DNA of 64,000 bases from JASGKO01 sp049840595 (GTDB lineage Bacteria > Verrucomicrobiota > Verrucomicrobiia > Chthoniobacterales > Chthoniobacteraceae). Every line of letters starts with the position of its first letter. Position 1 is the stretch's first letter. The notes beneath the pieces are model-generated. The model was not told the DNA's origin. It saw only the letters and a list, made by a program, of their open reading frames with translations, and ran no database searches. A program made the translations under genes and the position numbers. Of the stretch, positions 20,755 to 30,330 are shown one piece after another. Location of the stretch: assembly GCA_049840595.1 (NCBI GenBank), contig JASGKO010000043.1:1-64000 (forward strand), written 5' to 3'.

Positions 20755-23007
20755 ATGCACCGCATTTCCTCATACGCTGCTGCCTACGTGTTGCTCTGTC
20801 TCTTCGCCCAACCTGCGGCTGCCCGAGATGAAGACGACTCGCTGGGGAACATGTTTCGCATCTTCCGACCTTCCCAGGTCATCCAGGAGGTGCCTCCCAT
20901 CCAGGTGCCTGCTGATGACAGCAGGTCACAGGCCGGATGGACCCAGCGTCACAACCTGTGGCTGGAGAGGCTGCTGCTGGCCGACTTCACCAAGCGGCAC
21001 GCAGGCAGCCCTTGGCTGCAGGATGCGACAGAGGTCCTGCGGGATGCGGTGCCATTCATGACGGGGAGAGTCAGCCCTGAGCGGAAAGTTGGAGCGAGTG
21101 CGTCAGGCAGGGTGATACCCCACCCGGACACCATGCAGAAGATCAAGGCGGCAGAGAAGGCAGGCTGCTCGGACCCTCTCTTTATCTTCGTCTCCAGCTA
21201 TCTCGACCTCTACTTCAAAAACCCTACGAAGGAACTGGCTGACAAAATTGAGCAGCTACTGCCGGAATTCCTCCGGGGGAATGACAGTGCACACCTGAAG
21301 CTCTTCGTTGGTGCCTGGGTCTATGGTGAGCAAAACAAGTACCCCGCTGCCAGTACCAAGGAGAAGAACGCAGAGCGGGAGAAAATGGTGGTGCTGTTGT
21401 TGTCAGCCGCTTTGGATGCCTCCGTTACCCCGGATGACAGTCTGGGGTTCTTCTGCCTGAGCCGGCGCACAGCGGCCTTTGGCTATCTGGAGTGGAAGCG
21501 GCAGCAGAGCATCCCCCTGATCGAGAAATCCTCCGCCGCTCTCTGGCTGAAGGGCACGATCCTGGGGAACTGGGAGATCGATGCGGCATGGAAGGATCGC
21601 GGATCCGGTTGGGCGGATACCGTCAGCGAAAAGGGTTGGGAGGGTTTCGCAACGCATCTGAAGCTGGCGAGAAAGCACCTCGTGGATGCTTATCACGACA
21701 ATCCCGATGTGCCTTTTGCCGCTGCGGACATGATCACGGTGACCATGGCAGGCTACGGTGTGGAGGGCATGAATGAGCGCGTCTGGTTTGACCGCGCCAT
21801 CGCGGCATGCTTCGACTACGAGCCAGCCTACACGAAGCTGAGCTGGGCCTACCGCCCCAGATGGGGTGGTTCCCATGAGCTGATGATGGCCTTCGGCAGG
21901 GCCTGTGCCCGGACGGCACGCTTCGACACTAAAGTCCCGTTTCACTTCTATGAGGTCGCTGAAGACATCGCTGCGGAGGCTGAGCAGCCCATCGCCACTT
22001 TCTACAATGCCAAGAACCGTGCCCTCGTGGCGGAGCTGGAGGCAGGCCGACTCCAGAAGTCCAAAACGGATGCTGAGAAGCTGGACGCCCGCGCGCTCTC
22101 GCTGCCCTATCTCTATGCTGCCCAGGAGTATGAAGAGGCAGCGAAATTGTATGAGATACTAAAGCCGCTGCCGGCTAGGACAGAGCGCGTGATGAGCATA
22201 CTGGGTTTTCTCTCGGTCGAGTGGCAGGGGAATTTGACCATTCGCAAGAACACGGAGGCAACTCAGCTGTTCGAGTTGGCGGAAGCAGCCTTTCGGAAAG
22301 GCAATCTGCCGCTGGCGAAAGAAAGCTATCAGGCACTCGCCGCTCTCCCCATGGTGCAGCAGACGACCGAGTCCATCGCCCTCGTGCGGCACCGTCTGCT
22401 TGCCATCGGCGTGGAGGAGCGCTTTGCCTCAGGCTCGTGGATCCAGCTCACGCCGGAGGAGCATCAGTCCCTCTGGGTCGCGGACCGCCTCCCAGAGTGG
22501 AAGGCGGAGGAGGGTGGGGTGTTGACCGTGAAATGCGAGGCCGCAGATCTCTACCCAAGAGTTATCCTGAATGCGCGCCTCGGTCTGGAATTCGAGTTGA
22601 AGGCGAGCCTTGCGAACACCGGGCAGGCTCGGCCCCAATTCGGCTGCGTCATTGGTTTCCGTCCCGGCTACTCTGGATTTGCCACCGTCACCTGCGGCCA
22701 GACGACGGACAACAAGCAGGTCACTCAGGCATCCCTGGCCAAATTCTCCAAGGACACCGGGAAGAAATACGTCTCCTACCCGGCCAGCCTAAAGCCGGAT
22801 TCCCGCATCCATATCCGCTGTCAGCAGGGCAAGGTGACCCTGTGGGTGGATGACAAGGAGGTCTACACAGAGGACCTGAACAGCCGGTTCGACAAGCGTC
22901 AGCCCACTCCAGCCTCAGATGCATGGCAGCATCTCATTGGCTTTGGGGCCAATCACTTCATCAAGGGCGAATCCCGCCTGCGGGACATCCAGTTCCGCAA
23001 GCTGTGA
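20755..23007 (+). CDS. Secreted TPR-like protein with C-terminal concanavalin-type domain
   Basis: About 750 residues from ATG 20755, chosen because it begins a clean signal peptide (MHRISSYAAAYVLLCLFAQ, cleavage after PAAA). The frame itself opens at 20644. The middle part is helical and resembles DUF4034-type repeats (WFDRAIAACFDYEPAYTKLS and RWGGSHELMMAFGRACART). Short TPR-like helices follow (residues of about 480-600). The last 170 residues are beta-rich and look like a laminin-G/DUF1080 sandwich (LEFELKASLANTGQARPQFG, then IHIRCQQGKVTLWVDDKEVY). The ligand is unknown. It follows the hydrolase gene closely and is probably co-transcribed with it. Confidence 0.75.
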   Translation: MHRISSYAAAYVLLCLFAQPAAARDEDDSLGNMFRIFRPSQVIQEVPPIQVPADDSRSQAGWTQRHNLWLERLLLADFTKRHAGSPWLQDATEVLRDAVPFMTGRVSPERKVGASASGRVIPHPDTMQKIKAAEKAGCSDPLFIFVSSYLDLYFKNPTKELADKIEQLLPEFLRGNDSAHLKLFVGAWVYGEQNKYPAASTKEKNAEREKMVVLLLSAALDASVTPDDSLGFFCLSRRTAAFGYLEWKRQQSIPLIEKSSAALWLKGTILGNWEIDAAWKDRGSGWADTVSEKGWEGFATHLKLARKHLVDAYHDNPDVPFAAADMITVTMAGYGVEGMNERVWFDRAIAACFDYEPAYTKLSWAYRPRWGGSHELMMAFGRACARTARFDTKVPFHFYEVAEDIAAEAEQPIATFYNAKNRALVAELEAGRLQKSKTDAEKLDARALSLPYLYAAQEYEEAAKLYEILKPLPARTERVMSILGFLSVEWQGNLTIRKNTEATQLFELAEAAFRKGNLPLAKESYQALAALPMVQQTTESIALVRHRLLAIGVEERFASGSWIQLTPEEHQSLWVADRLPEWKAEEGGVLTVKCEAADLYPRVILNARLGLEFELKASLANTGQARPQFGCVIGFRPGYSGFATVTCGQTTDNKQVTQASLAKFSKDTGKKYVSYPASLKPDSRIHIRCQQGKVTLWVDDKEVYTEDLNSRFDKRQPTPASDAWQHLIGFGANHFIKGESRLRDIQFRKL

Positions 23008-23025
23008 ACAGAAGTCAGTGAAGAC

Positions 23026-24144
23026 TTACACCTCGTAGCTCGGCAGCGCGCCAGCCTCGAACTTCTCTACGCCGCATTCCTCAGCGATCTCGTTGAGCGC
23101 TTCGATCTCGGCGTCAGTGAAAAGAAGGCCACCGGCCTTGGTGGTGTGGGCGGCGTTCTGGGCTTCCGGCTGACCTGGGAGCATGCTGTTCTCGTTGCCG
23201 TGGCCGAGGATGTCTGCCAGCACGGCCTTGACGTTTTCAGCCTGGTTGCGGCCTTTGGCGAACATGCCTGAGCTGACTGCATCCGGATGGATCACCTGGA
23301 AGTAGAAGCTGCTGGTGCGCTTCTCACCTTCCGGCAGAGGCTTGCCCGCGAAGTCAGGGTGACCACCGCCGCCACGTAGCGTGGGGAGGGAGCCGCCGAT
23401 GAGTGCCCCCATGACTTCGATCAGCAAGCTGAGGCCGTAGCCTTTGTGGGCACCGAATGGCAGCAGCCACTGGGCGGCGTGAGGGTCGGTGGTGGGGTTG
23501 CCGTCCTTATCCACGGCAGCATCGGGAGGCAAGGGCTTGCCTTCACGGCGCAGCTGCTGCACGCGGCCCATGGCGACAGTGGAAGTCGCCCAGTCGATCA
23601 CGATGGGGTAACCGACCGCATCTGTCGTGGGCAGGCCCCAGGAGTGTGGGTTGGTGCCGAGCACAGGGAATTTACCACCGAAGGGCACCACTTCGCCGAG
23701 GGTGCTGGTGCAGTTCGTGTAGGCGATGTAGCCGCGCTTGGCAGCGTCCATCACATAGCCGCCGCCCCACAGGTAGTGGAAGGCATTGTCCACACTGACC
23801 TGGCCGATCCCGTACTGGTCGGCGAGCTTGATGCAGGTATCCATGGCCTCAAAGGCGACGGACTGGCCAAGCTTCAGCTGGGCATCCCAGACCTGACTGG
23901 CGGCGAATTTCTTCTCGACCACCTTGATCTCGGCACCGGGTTTGCAACCGCCGACGGCAGAGCCAAAGAGGTGATCCAGATGCAGGGCTTTGATGGCATT
24001 GTGAGTGCGGATGCCATGGGTGGCGGCCAGCTCACAGAAGCGAGCGGCGTCTTCTGCTTCCTGGGCGGTGTAGCCGCGGTGCAGGTAGGCTTTACGGACA
24101 AGGTCGTTATGCGTGTCAGTAGGGAGGATACGATAGGAGGCCAT
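23026..24144 (-). CDS. Malate/L-lactate (Ldh2-type) dehydrogenase family oxidoreductase
   Basis: 372 residues, full length for the Ldh2/YlbC/sulfolactate dehydrogenase family. Its NAD(P)-binding fold is distinct from the Rossmann type. Signatures include ATHGIRTHNAIKALHLDHL with the conserved catalytic His, SVDNAFHYLWGGGYVMDAA, TLGEVVPFGGKFPVLGTNP and WLLPFGAHKGYGLSLLIEVM (Lys and Gly that define the cofactor site). Likely substrates are 2-hydroxyacids such as malate, lactate, sulfolactate or ureidoglycolate, and the sequence does not decide which. It is cytoplasmic and has no coupled neighbour. Confidence 0.9.
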   Translation of the reverse strand: MASYRILPTDTHNDLVRKAYLHRGYTAQEAEDAARFCELAATHGIRTHNAIKALHLDHLFGSAVGGCKPGAEIKVVEKKFAASQVWDAQLKLGQSVAFEAMDTCIKLADQYGIGQVSVDNAFHYLWGGGYVMDAAKRGYIAYTNCTSTLGEVVPFGGKFPVLGTNPHSWGLPTTDAVGYPIVIDWATSTVAMGRVQQLRREGKPLPPDAAVDKDGNPTTDPHAAQWLLPFGAHKGYGLSLLIEVMGALIGGSLPTLRGGGGHPDFAGKPLPEGEKRTSSFYFQVIHPDAVSSGMFAKGRNQAENVKAVLADILGHGNENSMLPGQPEAQNAAHTTKAGGLLFTDAEIEALNEIAEECGVEKFEAGALPSYEV

Positions 24145-24251
24145 GATGGAAAAGAAGTCAGTGCGCGATGCGTGAAGACGGCGGGAGTTCTAGAGACCAA
24201 AAATCTGGAGCGAAGTCAACTTAGACCGCGCTCCACAAAGGCTTACATTGC

Positions 24252-25607
24252 TTACCAGAGGGGAATCTCCACCCCGGGCTCAGGGGCGATGACCTCGGAG
24301 TCCGGCAGTTCCCGCGCAAGGGTCTGCATGAACCAGTCCTGAGCAGGACCATCACCGTGGACGAGCAATACCTTGGGCGCATTCACGCGCTTGATGTAGC
24401 TGAGGATGCCCTCACGCGTGGCGTGGGCGCTGAAGTCGAAACTCTCCACACGCGCCTTCAGATTCACTGGCGGCAGGTGGGAGTCGAGCTTGATGCTCTG
24501 GCCTTCCTTCGCATTGCGGATGCGGTAGCCTGGCGTCTCGGGATCCGTATAGCCGACGAAGGCCACACAGTTGCGTGAGTCCGTAAGGAAGCGCTGGGCG
24601 AACTGGTTCGAGGTCGTGCCCTCGCTCATCATCCCGCTGGAGAGCGCATAGATAGTCTGAGGGTTGTGCTGGATTTCCTTGCGGCGTTTGCGTGGCGCCA
24701 CAAGGGTATCCATGTCTTCCAGAATGCGGAAGCCCTCGTAGCTACGGCGCGTGCGGCTGGCGTACTGATCATACAGCACGGTCATCTTGGTGCTGAGACC
24801 GCCAATGATGACGGGCGCGGGTGGGATGAGATCCAACTCGCTCAGCTCGTGCGACATCATGAGCAGCTCCTGGGTCTTGCCAAGGGCAAAAACCGGGATC
24901 ATGACCGCGCCGCCGCGCTCGAAGGTCTCACGGATCACCACCGCCAGGCGCTCCTTCTCAGCGCGTCGGCTGAAGTCCTCTGGGCGCGCGTAGTCGCCAC
25001 GAGTGGTCTCGATGATCAGGGTATCGATGCCTTCCGTAGGGAAGTCAGCCTCGCGGGTGATGGTCTGCGGCTCAAAGTTCACGTCTCCGGTATAGAAGAC
25101 GCTTTTGCCGTCCTTCCTGAGCAATGCGCCTGCCGAGCCCATGATGTGGCCAGCATCGTAGAAGGTACAGTCAATGCCAGTCCTGCCGAGCTGGAAGGTC
25201 TTGCGCAGGTCGCGGTACATCCACTGGCTCTTGACCTCATCGATATCGCGATGGGTGAAGAGCGGATATTCATGGATACCTTGCTCCTCGCGCTGGCGGG
25301 TCATCACGTTGACGGAGTTATGCAGCATAGCGGCCCCAACTTCGCCTGTGGGCTCCGTCATGTAGGTGGGCGTACGCGGCTGGCGGCGCTGCAGCACGGG
25401 GAGAGCGCCGATGTGATCGTGGTGAGCGTGGGTAACGATGATGGCGTCCGCCGTGTCATGCGGCACCGCATTGAAATTCGGCAAAGAATCGAGGCCCTTT
25501 TGTTTAGGATGAGCCCCTGCATCCAGAATGATCCGCTGCTTCCCGCTGGAAATGAGGTAAGAATTTGCGCCAATCTCCCTGCGGCGCGTCAGGCTACGAA
25601 ATGTCAT
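24252..25607 (-). CDS. Metallo-beta-lactamase/beta-CASP ribonuclease-like protein
   Basis: 451 residues. The metallo-beta-lactamase core has the zinc motif THAHHDHIGALP, a later His ligand in YDAGHIMGSAGA and the Asp in YTGDVNF. A beta-CASP domain is inserted (VMIPVFALGKTQELLMM, YALSSGMMSEGT), followed by the RMMBL-type C-terminus (DFSAHATREGILSYI, LVHGDGPAQ). Proteins of this layout (CPSF73/YSH1-like) cut RNA in the cytoplasm. The sequence is intact with all zinc ligands, so it should be active. Its start overlaps no other gene, and the 358-base region upstream holds an inverted-repeat element. Confidence 0.92.
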   Translation of the reverse strand: MTFRSLTRRREIGANSYLISSGKQRIILDAGAHPKQKGLDSLPNFNAVPHDTADAIIVTHAHHDHIGALPVLQRRQPRTPTYMTEPTGEVGAAMLHNSVNVMTRQREEQGIHEYPLFTHRDIDEVKSQWMYRDLRKTFQLGRTGIDCTFYDAGHIMGSAGALLRKDGKSVFYTGDVNFEPQTITREADFPTEGIDTLIIETTRGDYARPEDFSRRAEKERLAVVIRETFERGGAVMIPVFALGKTQELLMMSHELSELDLIPPAPVIIGGLSTKMTVLYDQYASRTRRSYEGFRILEDMDTLVAPRKRRKEIQHNPQTIYALSSGMMSEGTTSNQFAQRFLTDSRNCVAFVGYTDPETPGYRIRNAKEGQSIKLDSHLPPVNLKARVESFDFSAHATREGILSYIKRVNAPKVLLVHGDGPAQDWFMQTLARELPDSEVIAPEPGVEIPLW

Positions 25608-25730
25608 GTTGATGATAAGGAACAGGGAAACGGCTGAGCCGGAGGCGCAAGGATTTCAATGTAGAGTAGATTAAAGCGACAATTTGACCTCTGGCAACGG
25701 CAATTACAGGCAGCGCGGAGCGCTGAATTC

Positions 25731-25924
25731 AAAATGACAAATGACAAATGGTGAGGAAGGGCCGCCGGGGAAGTGTCGATATGACAAATGTAGACAAGCT
25801 ACAGATGACGGGTGGATATCGCCACAGGCAAGGGGCGTAAAGCCTCAAATCACGGGTGATGCAACTGACTGACAATGAATCAGTCTTGTCACCATTTCTC
25901 CGCCATTTGTCATTTGTCATTTTT
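25731..25924. repeat. MITE-like element with 21-bp perfect terminal inverted repeats
   Basis: The left end (25731-25751, built from two AATGACA-type repeats ending AAATGG) is repeated exactly, inverted, at 903-923 of the same block (25903-25923). About 150 bases lie between them, with no coding frame. The arms consist of the unit ATGACAA repeated twice. The element fills most of the gap between two divergent genes, and its arms could pair into one long hairpin. No transposase or target-site duplication is evident, so this may be a passive dispersed repeat. Confidence 0.8.
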
Positions 25925-25965
25925 AATTCCTTTAGGTTTGGTCACCCCTGTGCTTTGGGTAACCC

Positions 25966-27354
25966 ATGTCTGCTCCGGAATTCTCCTCCACGATCGACTC
26001 ACCACCCGTGTTGCAAAGGACCATCGGCCGCTGGCAGGTGCTGTTTTATGGGCTGGGCTCCATGCTGGGCGCTGGGATTTATTCGCTGGTGGGCCGAGCG
26101 GCAGGGAGCCTGGGGAATGCGGTTTGGCTGGCGTTCGCGGCAGCGATGGTCGCGGCCCTGCTGACAGGCTTGTCTTATGCCTGTGTGGGCAGCCGCTATG
26201 CAAAGGCTGGAGGCGCTGCCTATGTGACGCATCGGGCCTCCCGCAAGCCGTGGCTGAGCTACATGGTCGGCCTGGCTGTGATGATGAGTGGCCTTACCAG
26301 TATGGCGACAGGGGCCCAGGCCATCGCAGAGAATCTAGAAAAGGTCTTCGGCATGGAACTTCCCATCAAACTCGTGGCCATCGGCATTGTCCTGCTGGTC
26401 GGCTGCGTGATTTATCGCGGCATCCGCGAGAGCATGTGGCTGAATATCCTCTGCACCGTGGTGGAGGCATCTGGCTTGATCTTCATCATCGCCGTAGGCA
26501 TGCGCTTCTGGGGCGGCGTCAACTACCTGGAAACAGCTGGCGACACGCTGGACGGTGGACCGGGCTCAGGCATCACCCTGGCACTCGTCATGCAGGGCGC
26601 GGTGCTGATGTTCTTCTCCTTCATCGGCTTTGAGGACATTCTGAACGTCAGCGAGGAAGTGAAGAATCCACGCAAGGACATCCCCTTTGGCCTCATCGGA
26701 GCGATGATCGCTGCCACGATCATTTACATGGCAGTCGCCATCACCGCAGTGTCCGTCATTCCGTGGCAAGAGCTGTCAAAAAGCACCACGCCGCTGATGG
26801 AGGTGGCGCACCGGGCTGCCCCGTGGTTCAAGGGGATCGATAGCGTGTATTTGGCCATCACCATCTTTGCCATCGGTAACACCGCCCTGCTGAACTACCT
26901 GATGGGCTCCCGCCTCATCTACGGCATGAGCCGCCAGGGCTTGCTGCCCGCCATGCTGGGCCGCATTCACCCAAAGCGTCACACCCCCTACGTGGCCATT
27001 TTGCTCTTGTTCGGCATCGTCACCGCGCTGATCAGCATCGGTGGCGTCAAGGCTTTGGCGGAGTCCACCGTGATGCTCCTGCTGACCGTCTTCACCATCG
27101 TGAATGTCTCCCTTGTCGTGCTGAAGCGCCGTGCGGGTGAGGCCAAGGGCGGCTTCGAGGTGCCAATCCTTGTGCCCATTCTCGGTGCCCTGGTGTGTGC
27201 CTCTCTCATCTGCGTGCGCGTGTATGCTGCGATTGTCTCCGTAGATGAAGAGCAGCGGATCGCACCGACGATTGCCGTCATCGTCATGGCGGTCAGCCTC
27301 ATCCTGTATGCGATCCTAAGACCGACCGCGATTGAGGCGGAAGAGGTGGCGTAA
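25966..27354 (+). CDS. APC-superfamily amino acid permease
   Basis: 462 residues with about 12 membrane segments. The first helix carries the GAGIYSLVGRAAG signature of APC amino acid/polyamine/organocation transporters. Helix 6 has FFSFIGFEDILNVSEEVKNP, the conserved region between helices 6 and 7. It would sit in the inner membrane and exchange or import an amino acid with protons; the substrate cannot be told. The frame is intact. It has no close partner and is probably a single-gene unit, with the inverted-repeat element just upstream. Confidence 0.92.
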   Translation: MSAPEFSSTIDSPPVLQRTIGRWQVLFYGLGSMLGAGIYSLVGRAAGSLGNAVWLAFAAAMVAALLTGLSYACVGSRYAKAGGAAYVTHRASRKPWLSYMVGLAVMMSGLTSMATGAQAIAENLEKVFGMELPIKLVAIGIVLLVGCVIYRGIRESMWLNILCTVVEASGLIFIIAVGMRFWGGVNYLETAGDTLDGGPGSGITLALVMQGAVLMFFSFIGFEDILNVSEEVKNPRKDIPFGLIGAMIAATIIYMAVAITAVSVIPWQELSKSTTPLMEVAHRAAPWFKGIDSVYLAITIFAIGNTALLNYLMGSRLIYGMSRQGLLPAMLGRIHPKRHTPYVAILLLFGIVTALISIGGVKALAESTVMLLLTVFTIVNVSLVVLKRRAGEAKGGFEVPILVPILGALVCASLICVRVYAAIVSVDEEQRIAPTIAVIVMAVSLILYAILRPTAIEAEEVA

Positions 27355-27390
27355 AGGGACCGTCAGTAAAGGCTGCCTAAAACTGAGGCC

Positions 27391-27715
27391 ATGACAATCC
27401 GTCAAGATGGCGATTGGATCAGGGTGTTTAGAATTACAGGGCCCACGCATAACATGCTGGGCCTACGATTCGGCGAGTCATCTCCCGATGCGTCAACTCA
27501 TCGAGGACTTGGATTCTACGCGCCTCGGCAGATTAGAAGAGAATGAGGTGCTCAGCGCAGTGTTGAGTGGAGTAGCCAGAGCGAATCGAGTGTTGCAGGC
27601 CGACTTTACAGTAAGCCAAATCCAACATGTAAGCACCGATTCTCCACCTGCTTCTGTTTACGAAAGTATGGCCTACGAATTGACGCTGCATAAGCATCAT
27701 GCCAAGCCCGATTGA
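27391..27715 (+). CDS. Small conserved-looking protein, probably frameshifted
   Basis: A frame opening at ATG 27391 (after CTGAGG, a possible ribosome site) encodes MTIRQDGDWIRVFRITGPTH and runs to about 27540, where it stops at TGA. The next frame continues with NEVLSAVLSGVARANRVLQ and DSPPASVYESMAYELTLHK. Together they make one plausible protein of about 107 residues, so a single-base error near 27535-27545 is likely. The frame from 27407 alone gives a poor N-terminus. No function is recognised. The pattern of a beta-rich N-terminus and a helical C-terminus could suit a regulator or an immunity-type protein. Confidence 0.5.
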
Positions 27716-27900
27716 AAGCAGGCCTATCTCACGAACCGTTTGAGTCTGGATGCTTCGCCAAGTTCAGCGGCGAGCAGCTCAGTCGATGATATCGCTGGGA
27801 TCGAAACGCGCATTCAAGTCGACAGAATTGGCATAGCACCACATGATTAGCTGAGGACGTTAGGATCTCAGTGATTAGCCGTGCACTCCAAGACACAGGC

Positions 27901-27935
27901 ACAAAAAAACCGCTTTGATATGATCAAAGCGGTTT
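27901..27935 (-). terminator. Strong rho-independent terminator
   Basis: A perfect 13-bp stem (AAACCGCTTTGAT paired with its complement) closes a three-base loop, followed on the minus strand by a run of seven T. It lies 34 bases beyond the Thr-rich end of the minus-strand gene at 27969-29433. Confidence 0.9.
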
Positions 27936-27968
27936 CTAAAAACTAAACCTTATCGACTGACTCTTCTC

Positions 27969-29433
27969 TTAGGGGCTGGTAGCGGCAGGAGTCGTAGGCG
28001 TCACTGGCGTATCAGTCGTTGGAGTCGTCGTGGTTGGGGTAGTCGTCGTAGTCGTGGTCGTGGTGCCGGTTGTTGGTCTGACCGTCACGGTCACGCCGCC
28101 GATGCCATCACCGTCATCGTCTGCGGTGGTTTCAACGGGTCACGCTGCCAACACCGCCGCTGCTACGGCCATCGAAACCATACTGGCTGAAGATGCTGGA
28201 GCCGAGCAGAGCACCCAGGGCGCTGACGGCGCTCTGAGCTGTCAGTTCGTCGGTTGGAGTGCCGGAGATGGTCGTGGTGGTGGTGCCATCAGGATTGGTG
28301 ACCACGGTGGAGTCAGGGAAGAGCGAGGTCAGCGTGTTGATCAGAGACTGGAGGGAAACGGATGCTGGCAGGCTAACGCTGAAGGTGGTGAAACCGCCAT
28401 CGTCTGCTGCGATCATCTGAGCGCCAGAGAAGCCGAAGTTATCTGCCACATACTCAGACCAGGAGGCTGAGTTAGCGGCGGTGCCACGCAGATAGTTAGG
28501 TTCGAAGCGCATGGCGAGGTACTTCGCTTTCACGGGCTTGGAAGGAACAATCTTGATGGTGCCGGTGCCTCTAGCATCTTCACCCACGGCGATTGGGCTC
28601 GTCTGATCGAACACAATTGGGTCAAGAGTCACCTTGCCGCGCCAGTCTTTCTTCTCAGGAAGCTCGCTGAAGGCGAACACTTCGATACGGGTTGGGCGGG
28701 CCGTGTAGGAAGTGGAGAAAGCCTTGATCTCGCGAGGAAGACCCAGGTCATAAATGATGGTGCGATACTTGTCGCCCGAGTTAGGGAATTTGAAGACGTT
28801 CAGCTCTGCGTCAGGTTCGCCAATGTTGGTTGGGGTAGGATAAGCATAGATAGCCTTGCCACCTGTGACGCCGGAGGAGCTGTTCACCGTGACGGTCTTG
28901 TCATCGCTGCCGGAGCCGCTCTGGCCGGGATTGGCGACTGGGGTGACTGGGCCCTTGGCAGCGGCTGCGATGGTGAGGCTGCTGATCTTGCCGCCCTGAG
29001 CGGTCGCAAAGGCAAGCTGCAGATACTTGATCTGAGCGCCAGCGAATTGAAGCTGGATGTAGCGATCCGTGGAGACAAAGGAAGCTTGGCCGAGGTTAAT
29101 CCAGTCTTTGTGATCGGAGCTGCCGGAGATGGTCACGGTTCCTTCAGCGCCGCCATTGAGGAAGCTGGTGGATTCGATCAGGCGCTGGCTAGGGAGCTGC
29201 AGGGTCACGCGTCCTGCGCCCGTGGCGAGGGCTGCCATCTTAGAAGGATCATCAGCGAGCAGGGACTCAGCTTCACTGATGCCACTACTGGCAATCACCT
29301 TAGTGCCTGGGTAGGCGCTTGCTGCGACGTTGATCACGCGGGCTTCGGCATAGGGAAGCCGCAACCACGCTGCGGAGGCAGTGCCTACGGAACCGAAGGC
29401 AGCGATGAGCGGGAGTAAATAGGCCGTTTTCAT
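27969..29433 (-). CDS. Secreted protein with Thr/Pro-rich C-terminal tail (frameshift near 28138)
   Basis: About 487 residues after correction. The signal peptide is MKTAYLLPLIAAFGSVG, with cleavage near TASAAWLRL. The mature part has two beta-rich domains that resemble discoidin-like carbohydrate-binding modules (STSFLNGGAEGTVTISGSSD; KAIYAYPTPTNIGEP). The frame stops at 28132 after VTR. One missing base there restores a continuation: ETTADDDGDGIGG and then a run of Thr with Pro (PTTGTTTTTTTTPTTTT) ending at the TAA at 27969, which the terminator at 27901-27935 follows. The tail looks like a flexible or O-glycosylated linker. The Asp-rich part (DDDGDGIGG) resembles a calcium-binding repeat. 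Function unknown. Confidence 0.8.
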
Positions 29434-29631
29434 AAATCGTTGAGTGCGGGGAAGTAGGGTGGGGGATGCCTGAGCAGTTTCAGTACCTAGCGAGCCAAGG
29501 CATTAAATCGTTTCTGTCCTACAATGTAAATCTATTTCGCGGTGAAAATGTCTGTTTCTTAGATCGCATGGAATGGAAAGTTTTTACAGAAAATTTGATA
29601 TTTCCGAAGTATTATATTAAATTCCTTTCGT

Positions 29632-30312
29632 ATGGCCTGCCCCCACTGTGCCTCTGTGCTCCCAAGTGACGCCTCCGCTTGCTCTGCCTGCGGCTTTTCG
29701 CTCGCAGCTCTGGTGGCCGTCCTGGGGCACGATCTGGTTCATCTGGACCGCCTAACGGACAATGCGCACTGCCTCCGTCTGAAAGAAGCTCAGCGCATCG
29801 AAAGTGCTCTGGAGGAGTTTGAGCGTCGCTTTCCTCAGGTTTTTGTGTCGGTCTACCTTGGCGTGTTGCCTCAGACCCTGACGCTTAATGAGCTGACGTT
29901 TTGGCTGCTCAATCATGCCGCCTTCAACACGCGCGACATGAAGAAGCTGAATGAATACGCCGTGGCGCTGGTGATCGACCCAGCCGCCAAGGGAGTGGCG
30001 CTGAATGTTGGCTACGCTCTGGAGGCTGCGCTTCCGGAGAAACGACTGATATCCATTCTCGGTCGCCTGCGCACTCCGCTCTGGCATGGCGAGTATGTGA
30101 ATGCCATCCTGCTGGCGCTGGACGGTATCGAAAAATACCTGCGCAAATCCGCCCGGCGGATGACTCAGCGTGAGGATATTGTGCCTCCGGGCAGCGCGGA
30201 GGAGTTTCTGCACGGCTCGGGTCTGCGCCCATCGCGCCAGCGCGCGGCGTCCTCCGTGGCAGAAGTCATGGAAGAGGCGGAGGATCTTCCCGCCTCAGGT
30301 GAAGGCAGATAA
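29632..30312 (+). CDS. Zinc-ribbon protein with TPM-like domain
   Basis: 226 residues. The N-terminus carries two Cys pairs (CPHCASVLPSDASACSACG), a zinc ribbon. The central 130 residues resemble the TPM domain (VSVYLGVLPQTLTLNELTFW, then LNEYAVALVIDPAAKGVALN and GYALEAALPEK). The tail is charged and low in complexity. It stands 19 bases before a second TPM-type gene and is probably translated with it. TPM proteins are linked to photosystem repair in plants and to membrane or phosphatase-like roles in bacteria; the bacterial role is not settled. The cytoplasmic location is inferred from the absence of a signal. Confidence 0.78.
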   Translation: MACPHCASVLPSDASACSACGFSLAALVAVLGHDLVHLDRLTDNAHCLRLKEAQRIESALEEFERRFPQVFVSVYLGVLPQTLTLNELTFWLLNHAAFNTRDMKKLNEYAVALVIDPAAKGVALNVGYALEAALPEKRLISILGRLRTPLWHGEYVNAILLALDGIEKYLRKSARRMTQREDIVPPGSAEEFLHGSGLRPSRQRAASSVAEVMEEAEDLPASGEGR

Positions 30313-30330
30313 CCCTAGCATTTTAGCCTC

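Noticed and set aside
28030..28470. Val-rich plus-strand protein (VVVVVVVV)
   Set aside because: It is the complement of the Thr-rich tail of the minus-strand secreted protein.
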